Assembly (NCBI RefSeq): GCF_017352215.1 | Contig: NZ_CP071444.1 | Span: 2,046,001 to 2,110,000, forward strand | Direction: 5' to 3' | Length of the DNA: 64,000 bases | From: Alkalibacter rhizosphaerae | GTDB taxonomy: Bacteria; Bacillota; Clostridia; Eubacteriales; Alkalibacteraceae | Part shown: one piece after another, positions 56,389 through 64,000 of the stretch | How the letters are laid out: each line of letters begins with the position of its first letter | Position numbering within the stretch: position 1 is the first letter of the stretch | Position numbers and translations under genes: made by a program | The notes under the pieces: generated by a model | Told to the model about the DNA's origin: nothing | The model's input: the letters and a program-made list of their open reading frames with translations, nothing else | The model's database searches: none

Positions 56389-56964
56389 ATGACAATGGAT
56401 TACGATACTTTGGCAGCTGCAGTGAAAAAAAGAATATCAAAGAAACGATTTGCCCATTCCCTGGGTGTGATGGAAGTGGCGGTACAGCTGGCGAAACGCT
56501 ACGGATGCGACGTGGAAAAAACACGCATTGCAGCGATCTGCCATGATTGTGCAAAAAATGAAAGCAGGGAACAATTGTTGCAAAAGGCAGACCAGTATGG
56601 AATGATACTGGACGATGTTGTCTATTACGAGACCCAATTGATGCATGGACCGGTGGGAAGCCTCATCGCCAGGCATGAGCTGGGTGTAGAGGACGAAGAG
56701 ATCCTTGCGGCCATTGCCCATCATACGACAGGAATAAAAGAGATGAGTTTGTTGGACAAGATCATTTATTTGTCCGATTTTGTAGAACCGGGAAGAAATT
56801 ACCCCGGAGTAGAAATTTTGCGGGAACTGGCTTTTGTGGATCTGGACCGGGCCCTGATCCAGGCTTTTGACAATACCATTCGGTATGTACTCAGTCTGGA
56901 CAGCGTGCTTCACCCCAATACCATAGAAGCAAGAAATCAGTTGATCATGAGAATAGGAGGATAA
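56389..56964 (+). CDS. yqeK: HD-domain hydrolase YqeK (Ap4A-type)
   Basis: A 191-residue HD-superfamily metal hydrolase; YqeK proteins are symmetrical bis(5'-nucleosyl)-tetraphosphatases. Metal-binding motifs: FAHSLGV, CHDCAKNE (the HD pair) and a downstream HHTTG, with a final D in LSDFVEP. The start is ATG 56389 or 56395; 56389 follows the nadD stop directly. Its place between nadD and rsfS is the conserved Firmicutes one. Confidence 0.94.
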   Translation: MTMDYDTLAAAVKKRISKKRFAHSLGVMEVAVQLAKRYGCDVEKTRIAAICHDCAKNESREQLLQKADQYGMILDDVVYYETQLMHGPVGSLIARHELGVEDEEILAAIAHHTTGIKEMSLLDKIIYLSDFVEPGRNYPGVEILRELAFVDLDRALIQAFDNTIRYVLSLDSVLHPNTIEARNQLIMRIGG

Positions 56965-56967
56965 AAC

Positions 56968-57306
56968 TTGGAAAAAAACGCACAAGCATTTGCATTGCAG
57001 ATCAAAGATTGGATCGAAGACAAAAATGGCACCGATGTTGAGATCATTGACGTCAGTGACTTGACGCCCATGACGGATGCCTTTGTCATCGCCAGCGGAT
57101 CATCGACATTGAACGTCAAAGCGATCGCTGAACATGTGGAGGACATGGGATCAAAAACCGGAACGGAGCCTCTCAGCTACGAAGGTCGACAAGGCGGACG
57201 TTGGATCCTGATCGATTTCAATAGTGTCGTCGTTCATATATTTTTGGAGGAAGAACGGGCATTTTACAATCTGGAGCGACTTTGGCAGGATGGAAAACGA
57301 GTCTGA
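56968..57306 (+). CDS. rsfS: Ribosomal silencing factor RsfS
   Basis: A 112-residue protein that binds L14 and keeps 50S from joining 30S in starvation. Family pattern: VEIIDVSDLTPMTDAFVIASGSST and EGRQGGRWILIDFNSVVVHIF. TTG 56968 follows AGGAGGATAAAAC and is three bases after the yqeK stop. Confidence 0.97.
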   Translation: MEKNAQAFALQIKDWIEDKNGTDVEIIDVSDLTPMTDAFVIASGSSTLNVKAIAEHVEDMGSKTGTEPLSYEGRQGGRWILIDFNSVVVHIFLEEERAFYNLERLWQDGKRV

Positions 57307-57315
57307 AGGGACAAC

Positions 57316-57344
57316 TTGACAGAAAAAGACGAATACACTATAAT
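57316..57344 (+). promoter_or_regulatory. Consensus promoter of the leuS T-box transcript
   Basis: TTGACA (57316-57321), 17 bp, TATAAT (57339-57344): a perfect sigma-A promoter. Confidence 0.9.
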
Positions 57345-57350
57345 TATGAG

Positions 57351-57567
57351 ATAATTTGACATGGTCTCTGCAGTGGAGTAGTAAGGACATGCGTATCCAG
57401 AGAGTCGGTGGCAGCTGCGAACCGATTGCGCAAAACCTGAACTTGCCACCAAACATATGCAGAAAGGGTAATGCCTTTAACCGTTAGAAGAGGGCTTTTT
57501 AAGCCAACTAGGGTGGTACCGCGGAAGCCTTTCCGTCCCTTGCGCAAGCAGGGGATTTTTTTGCGCG
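57351..57567 (+). promoter_or_regulatory. T-box leader (tRNA-Leu-sensing) with terminator
   Basis: A regulatory leader that reads uncharged tRNA. Seen directly: AGAGAGTCGGTGG in the distal Stem I, the T-box core AACTAGGGTGGTACCGCGG (57506-57524), and a terminator TCCCTTGC-GCAA-GCAGGGGA plus T7 (57535-57567). Pairing of the core with the NCCA end of uncharged tRNA would form the antiterminator. A CTT at 57442-57444 is a possible leucine specifier codon; its position was not confirmed by folding. The 217-nt leader and the repeat stretch after it make up most of the 505-base gap before leuS. Confidence 0.92.
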
Positions 57568-57589
57568 AAAAACCGAGCATCTGCGGTCC

Positions 57590-57639
57590 GTTCCGGGGGC
57601 CGCTTCCCAAGCTTGCTTGAGGGAAGAGGACGGCGGAAT
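57590..57639 (+). repeat. 50-bp hairpin repeat, copy 1
   Basis: Begins GTTCCGGGGG and ends GACGGCGGAAT; identical to copy 2 at 49 of 50 positions. Each copy can fold: TTCCG with CGGAA outside and CTTCCC with GGGAAG inside. Around copy 1 the stem extends by GGTCC (57585-57589) with GGACC (57640-57644). Confidence 0.85.
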
Positions 57640-57723
57640 GGACCATAGGGCGAAGCCCGCGACGAAGCCTTGCAGAAGGCAAGGCGGAGTGGCAGATGGT
57701 AGTGACGGTTGTCATCAGGATTT

Positions 57724-57773
57724 GTTCCGGGGACCGCTTCCCAAGCTTGCTTGAGGGAAGAGGACGGCGGAAT
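57724..57773 (+). repeat. 50-bp hairpin repeat, copy 2
   Basis: Direct repeat of 57590-57639 (one G/A difference at position 10), start-to-start distance 134 bp, ending 38 bp before the leuS start. Between the copies are two more hairpins: GGGC-GAA-GCCC (57648-57658) and GCCTTGC-GCAAGGC (57667-57685). Confidence 0.85.
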
Positions 57774-57811
57774 AAGATCGCAGGATATTCAAAAATTTGA
57801 GGAGGCAGTCT

Positions 57812-60222
57812 ATGAAACCTTACAATTACAAAGCCATCGAAGAAAAATGGCAAACGATTTGGGAAGAAAAAGAATTGTTCAAAGCACGAGATTTTTCCGA
57901 GAAACCCACTTTTTACGGGTTGGTGGAGTTTCCATATCCCTCCGGTGTGGGTCTGCATGTGGGACATGTACGGGCCTATACTTCCTTGGAAGTCATTTCC
58001 AGAAAACGTCGATTGGAAGGATACAATGTCCTTTATCCCATAGGTTGGGACGCTTTCGGATTGCCGACGGAAAACTACGCCATCCAAACCGGGCGCCACC
58101 CCGAGCGGTGACGGATGAGAACATCAAGGTCTTTACGGAACAATTGAAAGAGATCGGATACTCCTTCGACTGGGATCGAACGGTGGATACGACGGATCCC
58201 GGCTATTATAAATGGACCCAGTGGATCTTTTTGAAACTGTTTCAACACGATCTGGCGTATAAAAACAAAACCTACGTCAATTTCTGCAATGACTGCAAAG
58301 TTGTTTTGGCCAATGAAGAATCCCAAGACGGAGTTTGCGACCGGTGCGGCAGCGAAGTGGTCCAAATGGAAAAAGACGTGTGGTTTTTGAAAATTCGCGC
58401 GTACGCAGAAAAGCTTCTGGAAGGTTTGGAGCAGGTGGATTTCCTTCCTCGCATCAAATTGGAGCAGGAGAATTGGATCGGTAGATCCACCGGTGCGGAG
58501 GTGGACTTTATCGTAGCGGACACCCAGGATAAGCTCACTGTCTTTACCACCAGACCGGATACCCTTTATGGCGTTACTTTCATGGTCGTTGCGCCGGAAC
58601 ATCCCCTGGTGGAAAAATACAGGGACCGCATTGAAAACATGGATGAGATCCGGGCGTATCAGGAACAGGCAAAAAAGAAAACCGAATTTGAACGGGTCCA
58701 GTTGGCCAAGGAAAAGACCGGAGTGGAAATAAAAGGGCTGCAGGTCAAAAATCCGGTCAGTGGAGAATTGGTTCCCCTCTGGGTGGCGGATTACGTCATG
58801 ATGGGGTATGGAACCGGCGCCATTATGGCCGTACCGGGTCATGATGAACGGGACTGGGAGTTTGCCGACAAATTCGGCATTCCCATCGTGGAAGTCATTC
58901 AAGGCGGCAATGTGGCGGAAGAAGCATACACGGACATCGACAAGGGAATCTTGGTGAACTCTCCGTTGATCGATGGTCTGGCAGTTGCCGACGCCAAGGA
59001 AAAGATCATGGACTATCTGGAGAAGGAAGGGATCGGAGAGCGGACCATCAATTACCGGATGAAAGATTGGGCATTTAACCGACAGCGGTATTGGGGAGAG
59101 CCCATTCCCATCGTCCATTGTTCTTCCTGCGGAATGGTTGGTGTGCCGGAAGAAGAGCTTCCAGTCACCCTTCCTGTTGTGGACAATTATAAACCCACAG
59201 AAACGGGAGAATCCCCATTGGCACTCATTGAGGAATGGGTCCAGACCACTTGCCCGTCCTGCGGCGGACCGGCCAAAAGAGAAACGGACACCATGCCCCA
59301 GTGGGCCGGATCCAGCTGGTATTTCCTTCGATATATGGATCCGAAAAACGAAGAGCGATTTGCAGGCAAGGACAAGTTGGACTACTGGCAGAGAGTGGAC
59401 TGGTATAACGGCGGGATGGAGCATGTCACCCGACACTTGATCTATTCCCGATTTTGGCATCGATTCCTCTATGATTTGGGAGAAGTACCCACACCGGAAC
59501 CATATGCAAAACGGACGGCCCAAGGTCTCATTCTAGGTGCTGATGGAGAAAAAATGAGCAAGTCCAGAGGGAATGTCATCAATCCAAGAGACATCATTGG
59601 AGAATATGGCGCGGATACCCTGCGAACCTACATCATGTTTATCGGAGATTATGAAAAGCCGGCACCATGGTCCGATAACGGAGTTAAAGGTTGCAAGCGA
59701 TTTCTGGACCGGGTCTGGAAGCTTCAGGAAGTGGTCACAGAGGGGGATGTTTACCGCAAGGAAAATGAAGTGCTGATGAACAAAACCATAAAAAAAGTGA
59801 CGGAAGATTATGAAAACCTGAAGTTCAATACGGCCATCGCTGCCATGATGAGCCTGCTCAATGAATTTAACGGGAAAGGATCCATCAACCGTAAAGAGTA
59901 CGAGGATCTGTTGTTGCTGCTCAATCCGGTCGCGCCGCATATCACAGAAGAATTGTGGGAGATCATAGGATCCGATGAGAAATTGCACATGCGGTCCTGG
60001 CCGAGCTTCGATGAAGAAAAAACAATGGAAGATATCATTGAAATGGCGGTCCAGGTCAATGGAAAGGTGCGAGGAAAGATCCAAATCCCTGCGAAAGCAG
60101 ACCAGCAGCAAGCGCATGATGCAGCATTTGAAGAAGCAAGCATCATGGCCTATGTAGAAGGAAAGACTGTAGTAAAGGAGATCTTTGTCCCCGGCAGGAT
60201 CTACAACATTGTTGTAAAATAG
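57812..60222 (+). CDS. leuS: Leucine--tRNA ligase, interrupted by a one-base frame change
   Basis: Class Ia synthetase charging tRNA-Leu. From ATG 57812 (TGAGGAGGCAG upstream) the first frame reads [13 protein letters not shown], the HIGH-type VGLHVGHV and [17 protein letters not shown], then meets TGA at 58109-58111. The conserved text resumes in the -1 frame as [24 protein letters not shown] and runs on through the editing domain ([13 protein letters not shown]), the KMSKS loop [10 protein letters not shown] and the anticodon-binding C-terminus to 60222. Joined, the length (about 803 aa) is normal. One missing base at about 58099-58105 would explain it: a C-run error, a real mutation or frameshifting. 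leuS is usually essential, so an error is the simplest reading. Confidence 0.88.
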
Positions 60223-60242
60223 TCGAAATAATCAAAAACAAA

Positions 60243-60293
60243 AGAAGCGGAGACAAGCCTACAAGCTTGAAAACTCTCGTTTCTTTTTTGTTG
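60243..60293 (+). terminator. Probable terminator after leuS
   Basis: AAAGAAGCGGAGA and TCTCGTTTCTTT can pair imperfectly around a ~20-base loop and are followed by T6. Confidence 0.6.
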
Positions 60294-60407
60294 GGCGAAA
60301 AATATTTGCTTAAAAAAGCAAAAAAATAGTTAAATAAATAACAAAAAGGTTTTGGGTGGATTATGATATAATCTAAGCATATACTGGAACGGAAAGGAAA
60401 CACATTC

Positions 60408-60872
60408 ATGAATATCGTGTTATTTGAACCGGAGATCCCACAGAATACCGGAAACATCAGTAGAACTTGCGTGGTCACCGGCACCCGTCTACATTTGATC
60501 GAGCCCATGGGTTTTTCGGTCAGCGACAAGCAGGTCAAACGGGCGGGACTGGACTATTGGAGTTTGCTGGACCTGGAAGTTCATCGGGATTTTCCGAGTT
60601 TTGAAGAAAAATACGGCAACCATCCCTTTTATTTTCTCAGTACAAAAGGGGAAAAGCGATACGATGAAATAGAATTTGAGGAAGACGCCTTTCTGATTTT
60701 TGGCAAAGAATCAGCTGGATTCCCAAGCTATATTCATGAGAAGTATGCTCCACAACGATTTCGGATCCCCATGATCCCCAATGAAAAAGCCAGATCCTTG
60801 AATTTGTCCAACAGCGTTGGCATTGTTCTATATGAAGCACTACGGCAACAGGGCTTTCATGACTTGGTATGA
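60408..60872 (+). CDS. trmL: tRNA (cytidine/uridine(34)-2'-O)-methyltransferase TrmL
   Basis: A 154-residue SPOUT-fold enzyme that methylates the wobble ribose of tRNA-Leu. Motifs: NIVLFEPEIPQNTGNISRTC at the start, FGKESAGFP, and the trefoil-knot motif IPMIPNEKARSLNLSNSVGIVLYEA. An extended -10 (TGATATAAT, 60364-60372) precedes it. Following leuS, it adds a second tRNA-Leu-related gene, though adjacency may be chance. Confidence 0.96.
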   Translation: MNIVLFEPEIPQNTGNISRTCVVTGTRLHLIEPMGFSVSDKQVKRAGLDYWSLLDLEVHRDFPSFEEKYGNHPFYFLSTKGEKRYDEIEFEEDAFLIFGKESAGFPSYIHEKYAPQRFRIPMIPNEKARSLNLSNSVGIVLYEALRQQGFHDLV

Positions 60873-60981
60873 TCGTTAAAAGCGAGACAAATCCACCCAA
60901 AAAACCATTAAATTTTTCTTTATATTTTTCATAAATTTGATATCATAAGGAACTGTACGAATATGAACTTGGAGGTTGTTT

Positions 60982-62658
60982 ATGACAACGGAAATGATTT
61001 TTAGTCTGGTAGGAGGATTGGGCCTTTTTATTTACGGCATGAATGTCATGTCGGATGGACTTAAGGCTGTTGCCGGAGACCGGGTCAAACGGCTGTTGGA
61101 AATTTTGACGAACAATCGTTTTTTAGCCATTTTAGTAGGTACTGTAGTGACCGTTATTGTACAAAGTTCCAGTACGACCACGGTCATGGTCGTAGGATTT
61201 GTCAATGCAGGGATCATGAATTTGTTTCAAGCGGCGGGAGTGATCCTTGGAGCCAATGTGGGGACCACCATCACGGCACAAATGGTAGCATTGAAAGTGG
61301 ATCATTTTGCACCGATTTTCATCGGTATTGGAATGTTGATGATGCTGACAGCGAAAAAGAAAAAAACCAAGCAGTTGGCCACTGTTATTTTGGGATTTGG
61401 TATTTTGTTTTTGGGGATCAGCCTGATGTCGGATGCGTTGAAACCTTTGAGAGGGAATCAAGTATTTGTGGATACCCTCATATCTTTCGGAAACAATCCG
61501 GTTCTTGGTTTGCTGGCCGGTCTTGGCATCACTGCCATCATCCAAAGCAGCAGCGCCACCATCGGCTTGCTGCAAGCCATTGCCTTGTCCGGTACCTTTA
61601 ATGCAGTAGACGGCATTTCCACCTTGGCGATCATTGTTCCCATTTTGCTGGGTATGAACATAGGGACATGCGTTACTGCATTGATTTCCAGTATTGGAGC
61701 AAACACGAATGCAAGAAAAGCGGCCTTGATCCACCTGGTAGTCAACATAGCAGGTTCCATCTGGGTCATGATCCTGTTGTTGATCGTAGATTTTGTTTCG
61801 AAAGGCAATAATCCCATCTATTACTTTATACAAGATATTTCCGGTTATACCATGATCGAAGGTGTCCGGGTCCATGATGTAACAAAGGAGATCGCCAACA
61901 CCCACACCCTCTTCAATGTGGCCAATACCCTGATTTTGTACCCATTCATGAATCCCATCGTTCGATTCATCGACCGGTTGATCCCGGACAAGACAGAACT
62001 GGACGAAAAAGGGCCTCATTTGGACAAACGACTATTGGGCAATCCTGCAGTGGCCATGGGTCAGGTTGTAAAGGAAATTACCCGAATGGGGAGACTTGCA
62101 AACAAAAACCTTCATTCCTCCATCGAAGCCATTCTCCACAAGGATGAAGCTTTGGTTGAAAAAGTCTTTCGGCGGGAGAAATTGATCAATGACTTTGCAA
62201 AGGAGATCACCCAGTTTTTGGTTTTGCTATCCAACGAACAAACAGCAGATCTTCGTCAAGGTAGAGTTATGGATCTGTTCAGCTGTGTTCACGACATCGA
62301 AAGGATCGGCGACCATGCAGAAAATCTGGCGGAATTGGCCCAGTATCGGATCGACAACAAAGTCAGTTTCAGCGATTTGGCGGTAGATGATCTAAAAATC
62401 ATGATGGATCTGGTAGAAAAGGTTTGTTATGACGTCATTGAAGGATTTGAACAGGAAGATTCCAAAGCGGCTCTCAGCACTATCAAGATCGAAGACGAGA
62501 TCGACGCCATGGAAGAGAAACTTCGAACCAGTCACATTGCCAGACTTAATGAAGGGGTATGCAATGCACCATCCGGGATCATTTTTCTGGATGTCATCAG
62601 CAATCTTGAAAGAGTCGGCGATCATGCAACCAACATCGCAGAATATATTCTTAATTGA
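60982..62658 (+). CDS. Na/Pi cotransporter family protein with PhoU-like domain
   Basis: A 558-residue sodium:phosphate symporter-family protein (NptA/YjbB-like). Two inverted repeats carry the QSSS signatures QSSSTTT and QSSSATI in re-entrant loops, with about eight helices up to residue ~315. The C-terminal half (about 345-555) is a helical PhoU-like domain with ERIGDHAEN and ERVGDHATN, typical of phosphate regulation. GGAGG at 60971-60975 selects ATG 60982. May import or export phosphate; direction is not readable from sequence. Confidence 0.93.
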   Translation: MTTEMIFSLVGGLGLFIYGMNVMSDGLKAVAGDRVKRLLEILTNNRFLAILVGTVVTVIVQSSSTTTVMVVGFVNAGIMNLFQAAGVILGANVGTTITAQMVALKVDHFAPIFIGIGMLMMLTAKKKKTKQLATVILGFGILFLGISLMSDALKPLRGNQVFVDTLISFGNNPVLGLLAGLGITAIIQSSSATIGLLQAIALSGTFNAVDGISTLAIIVPILLGMNIGTCVTALISSIGANTNARKAALIHLVVNIAGSIWVMILLLIVDFVSKGNNPIYYFIQDISGYTMIEGVRVHDVTKEIANTHTLFNVANTLILYPFMNPIVRFIDRLIPDKTELDEKGPHLDKRLLGNPAVAMGQVVKEITRMGRLANKNLHSSIEAILHKDEALVEKVFRREKLINDFAKEITQFLVLLSNEQTADLRQGRVMDLFSCVHDIERIGDHAENLAELAQYRIDNKVSFSDLAVDDLKIMMDLVEKVCYDVIEGFEQEDSKAALSTIKIEDEIDAMEEKLRTSHIARLNEGVCNAPSGIIFLDVISNLERVGDHATNIAEYILN

Positions 62659-62681
62659 TTGTGGAAAGAAGGGAGAAACTC

Positions 62682-63602
62682 ATGGATTACGATATGATCA
62701 TCATCGGAGGAGGCCCGGCCGGATTGAGTGCAGGTCTGTACGCATCTCGGGCAAACTTAAAGAATCTGGTGTTGGAGAAAGCGGAAGCCGGCGGTCAGAT
62801 CGCCACTACAAGCGAAGTGGATAATTATCCTGGTTCTCCTAAGGACGCTACCGGTCCAGTACTTTCTCAACGGATGAAAGACCAATGCGAAGCCTTCGGC
62901 ACCGAGTTTCGAAAAGAAGAGTGTAAAGAGATCGTAAAAGAAGGGGACTACTTTAAGATAGTAACCAATAAGGAAACCTACAAAACCAAGACCGTTATCG
63001 CAGCCATGGGTGCCAATCCCAGAGAGATCGGATGCAAAGGTGAAAATGAGTTTCGCGGAATGGGAGTGTCCTATTGTGCCACTTGCGACGGTTTCTTTTT
63101 TCGGGATCTGGATGTAGCGGTGGTAGGTGGAGGAGATTCCGCATTGGAAGAAGGAATTTTTCTTACCAAATTTGCCAAGAAAGTGTACATCATCCATCGA
63201 CGAGATGAGCTCCGAGCCGTACCGTCCATTCAGGACAAGGCAAAAGCCAATCCGAAAATAGAGTTCATTTTGGATTCGGTGGTGGAAGAAATCAAAGGAG
63301 ACGGACTGGTGCAATCCGTACGGATCAAAAACGTTAAATCCGGAGAAGAATCCGATTTGCCGGTAGATGGAGTTTTTGTATTTGTCGGATACTATCCCAG
63401 CACGGAACTGATCAAGGACATGGCGACCTTGGATGAATCCGGATACGTCCTGGCCGGGGAAGACATGAAAACGAATGTACCCGGTTTGTTTGTTGCCGGA
63501 GACATTCGCAAAAAAGTGGTGAAACAGGTCATCACCGCCGCAGCGGATGGTGCCATTGCAGCAGTCCTGGGTGAAAAGTATATATCGGAACATTTTGAAT
63601 AA
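62682..63602 (+). CDS. trxB: Thioredoxin reductase (NADPH)
   Basis: A 306-residue FAD flavoprotein that reduces thioredoxin. N-terminal FAD motif GGGPAGLSAGLYA, redox-active CATC in the segment SYCATCDGFFF, NADPH motif VVGGGDSALEEG and the FAD C-terminal motif GLFVAGDIRKK. ATG 62682 follows AAGGGAG; nine extra codons are unsupported. The 24-base gap to the Na/Pi-type gene suggests read-through. Thioredoxin itself is not in the window. Confidence 0.97.
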   Translation: MDYDMIIIGGGPAGLSAGLYASRANLKNLVLEKAEAGGQIATTSEVDNYPGSPKDATGPVLSQRMKDQCEAFGTEFRKEECKEIVKEGDYFKIVTNKETYKTKTVIAAMGANPREIGCKGENEFRGMGVSYCATCDGFFFRDLDVAVVGGGDSALEEGIFLTKFAKKVYIIHRRDELRAVPSIQDKAKANPKIEFILDSVVEEIKGDGLVQSVRIKNVKSGEESDLPVDGVFVFVGYYPSTELIKDMATLDESGYVLAGEDMKTNVPGLFVAGDIRKKVVKQVITAAADGAIAAVLGEKYISEHFE

Positions 63603-63604
63603 TC

Positions 63605-63651
63605 AAACGCTCGTCAACATTCCATATTGAGAATGTGGGATGGGCGTTTTC
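63605..63651 (+). terminator. Possible terminator after trxB
   Basis: AACGC..CATTC and GAATG..GCGTT can form a long imperfect hairpin followed by TTTTCC. Confidence 0.6.
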
Positions 63652-63690
63652 CATGTGAGTTGTCGAATTGAACAAAAGGAGGATATGACC

Positions 63691-64000
63691 GTGCGTTTGG
63701 AAGTGGGAACAACGATCAACCAGCAGCAAAAGCAACAACTAAGCGCCAATGTGATCCATTCCATTCGTCTGCTGACTTACAATACGCTGGAATTGTCCAA
63801 GTATTTGGAAGAACAACTCCTGGACAATCCCATGTTGGAAATGGTGGAGGAAAGGCAAGAAGAAGAGCGCGAAGACGAGATCAACTGGGTGGAATTCATT
63901 AAAAACACGTATTCTTATGATGAAACCACTTTTCTACCGGGGAAAGATCCATTGGATGTATCGGTACAACCTCAAACGTTGAAGGATGTACTCTTGGAAC
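63691..64000 (+). CDS. rpoN: RNA polymerase sigma-54 factor, N-terminal part (partial)
   Basis: The first 103 residues of a sigma-54 family protein. Region I (activator-interacting domain) is recognisable: glutamine-rich QQQKQQL, then IRLLTYNTLELSKYLEEQLLDNPMLE, followed by an acidic region II. AAAGGAGG at 63675-63682 places GTG 63691 at normal spacing; ATG 63685 would be too close. The gene runs off the window end. Sigma-54 directs enhancer-dependent transcription; no -24/-12 promoter was noticed in the window. Confidence 0.92.
   Translation, partial: MRLEVGTTINQQQKQQLSANVIHSIRLLTYNTLELSKYLEEQLLDNPMLEMVEERQEEEREDEINWVEFIKNTYSYDETTFLPGKDPLDVSVQPQTLKDVLLE

Noticed and set aside
57590-57773. 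CRISPR array
   Set aside because: Only two repeat copies, 50 bp long with an 84-bp interval, internal hairpins and no cas genes.
57709-57811. Extra N-terminal coding upstream of leuS in the second frame
   Set aside because: This frame is open through the repeat region only by chance; LeuRS text begins at ATG 57812 in another frame with a good ribosome binding site.
58075-59523. 482-aa open frame antisense to leuS
   Set aside because: Shadow frame without a ribosome binding site; leuS motifs on the plus strand are unambiguous.

Overview
This window looks like chromosomal core sequence from a low-to-moderate G+C Gram-positive anaerobe of the Clostridia; I cannot name the genus. The evidence is strong AGGAGG ribosome binding sites with frequent GTG/TTG starts, a 267-nt Bacillus/Clostridium-type SRP RNA, a glmS ribozyme, a T-box leader, a CIRCE operator, an L27 protein with a cleavable N-terminal extension plus its protease Prp, and gene orders typical of Firmicutes (SRP RNA-dnaX-ybaB-recR; tig-clpP-clpX-lon-yihA; rplU-prp-rpmA-obgE-yhbY-nadD-yqeK-rsfS). 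Iron-sulfur and iron enzymes and the lack of respiratory genes fit an anaerobe. I see no phage, insertion sequence, CRISPR array or toxin-antitoxin locus.

Layout. 1-4.6 kb: 3' part of argS, a dipeptidase, a VanZ-like protein and radA. 4.6-10.8 kb: carD, yacL, ispD, glmM, then glmS behind its metabolite-sensing ribozyme, so two consecutive amino-sugar enzymes lie side by side. 10.8-16 kb: an integral membrane protein coupled to a small membrane-anchored FMN-binding protein, an orphan PTS IIB, a Lon-like protease and a malate/lactate-dehydrogenase-family enzyme. 16-19.7 kb: cspA with a long leader, a tiny acidic ORF, an iron alcohol dehydrogenase, an encapsulin-cargo-type ferritin without a shell gene, a LiaF-like protein and a second orphan PTS IIB. 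19.7-26 kb: tRNA-Thr and htpG under CIRCE control, several uncharacterised membrane proteins, an isocitrate-dehydrogenase-family enzyme and tadA. 26-35 kb: serC-serA-DUF1015 on the minus strand, then a plus-strand ABC exporter operon with a PH-domain protein and a CPBP protease, an aldo/keto reductase and tRNA-Ser. 35-64 kb: SRP RNA, dnaX-ybaB-recR, uvrB-uvrA, the tig-clp-lon cluster, queG-rng, the L21/L27/Obg cluster, a T-box-controlled leuS, trmL, a Na/Pi-type transporter, trxB and the start of rpoN.

The functional themes are protein quality control (trigger factor, ClpXP, Lon, a second Lon-like protease, HtpG), DNA repair and recombination (RadA, RecR, UvrAB, DnaX), ribosome biogenesis (L21, L27, Prp, Obg, YhbY, RsfS, YihA, RNase G) and cell-wall precursor supply (GlmM, GlmS, IspD).

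The points most worth a second look are: (1) leuS is split by a one-base frame change near 58105, and 38 bp upstream of its start is the second of two near-identical 50-bp hairpin repeats lying between the T-box terminator and the gene; (2) an encapsulated-ferritin homologue stands without an encapsulin; (3) tRNA-Thr starts 5 nt behind the CIRCE-controlled htpG; (4) a perfect palindrome fills the spacer of the consensus tRNA-Ser promoter; (5) a membrane protein/FMN-binding protein pair has a flavinylation-type motif; and (6) a protein resembles the core of CapD-type epimerases but lacks a catalytic pair. I found no clear new defence or mobile system.
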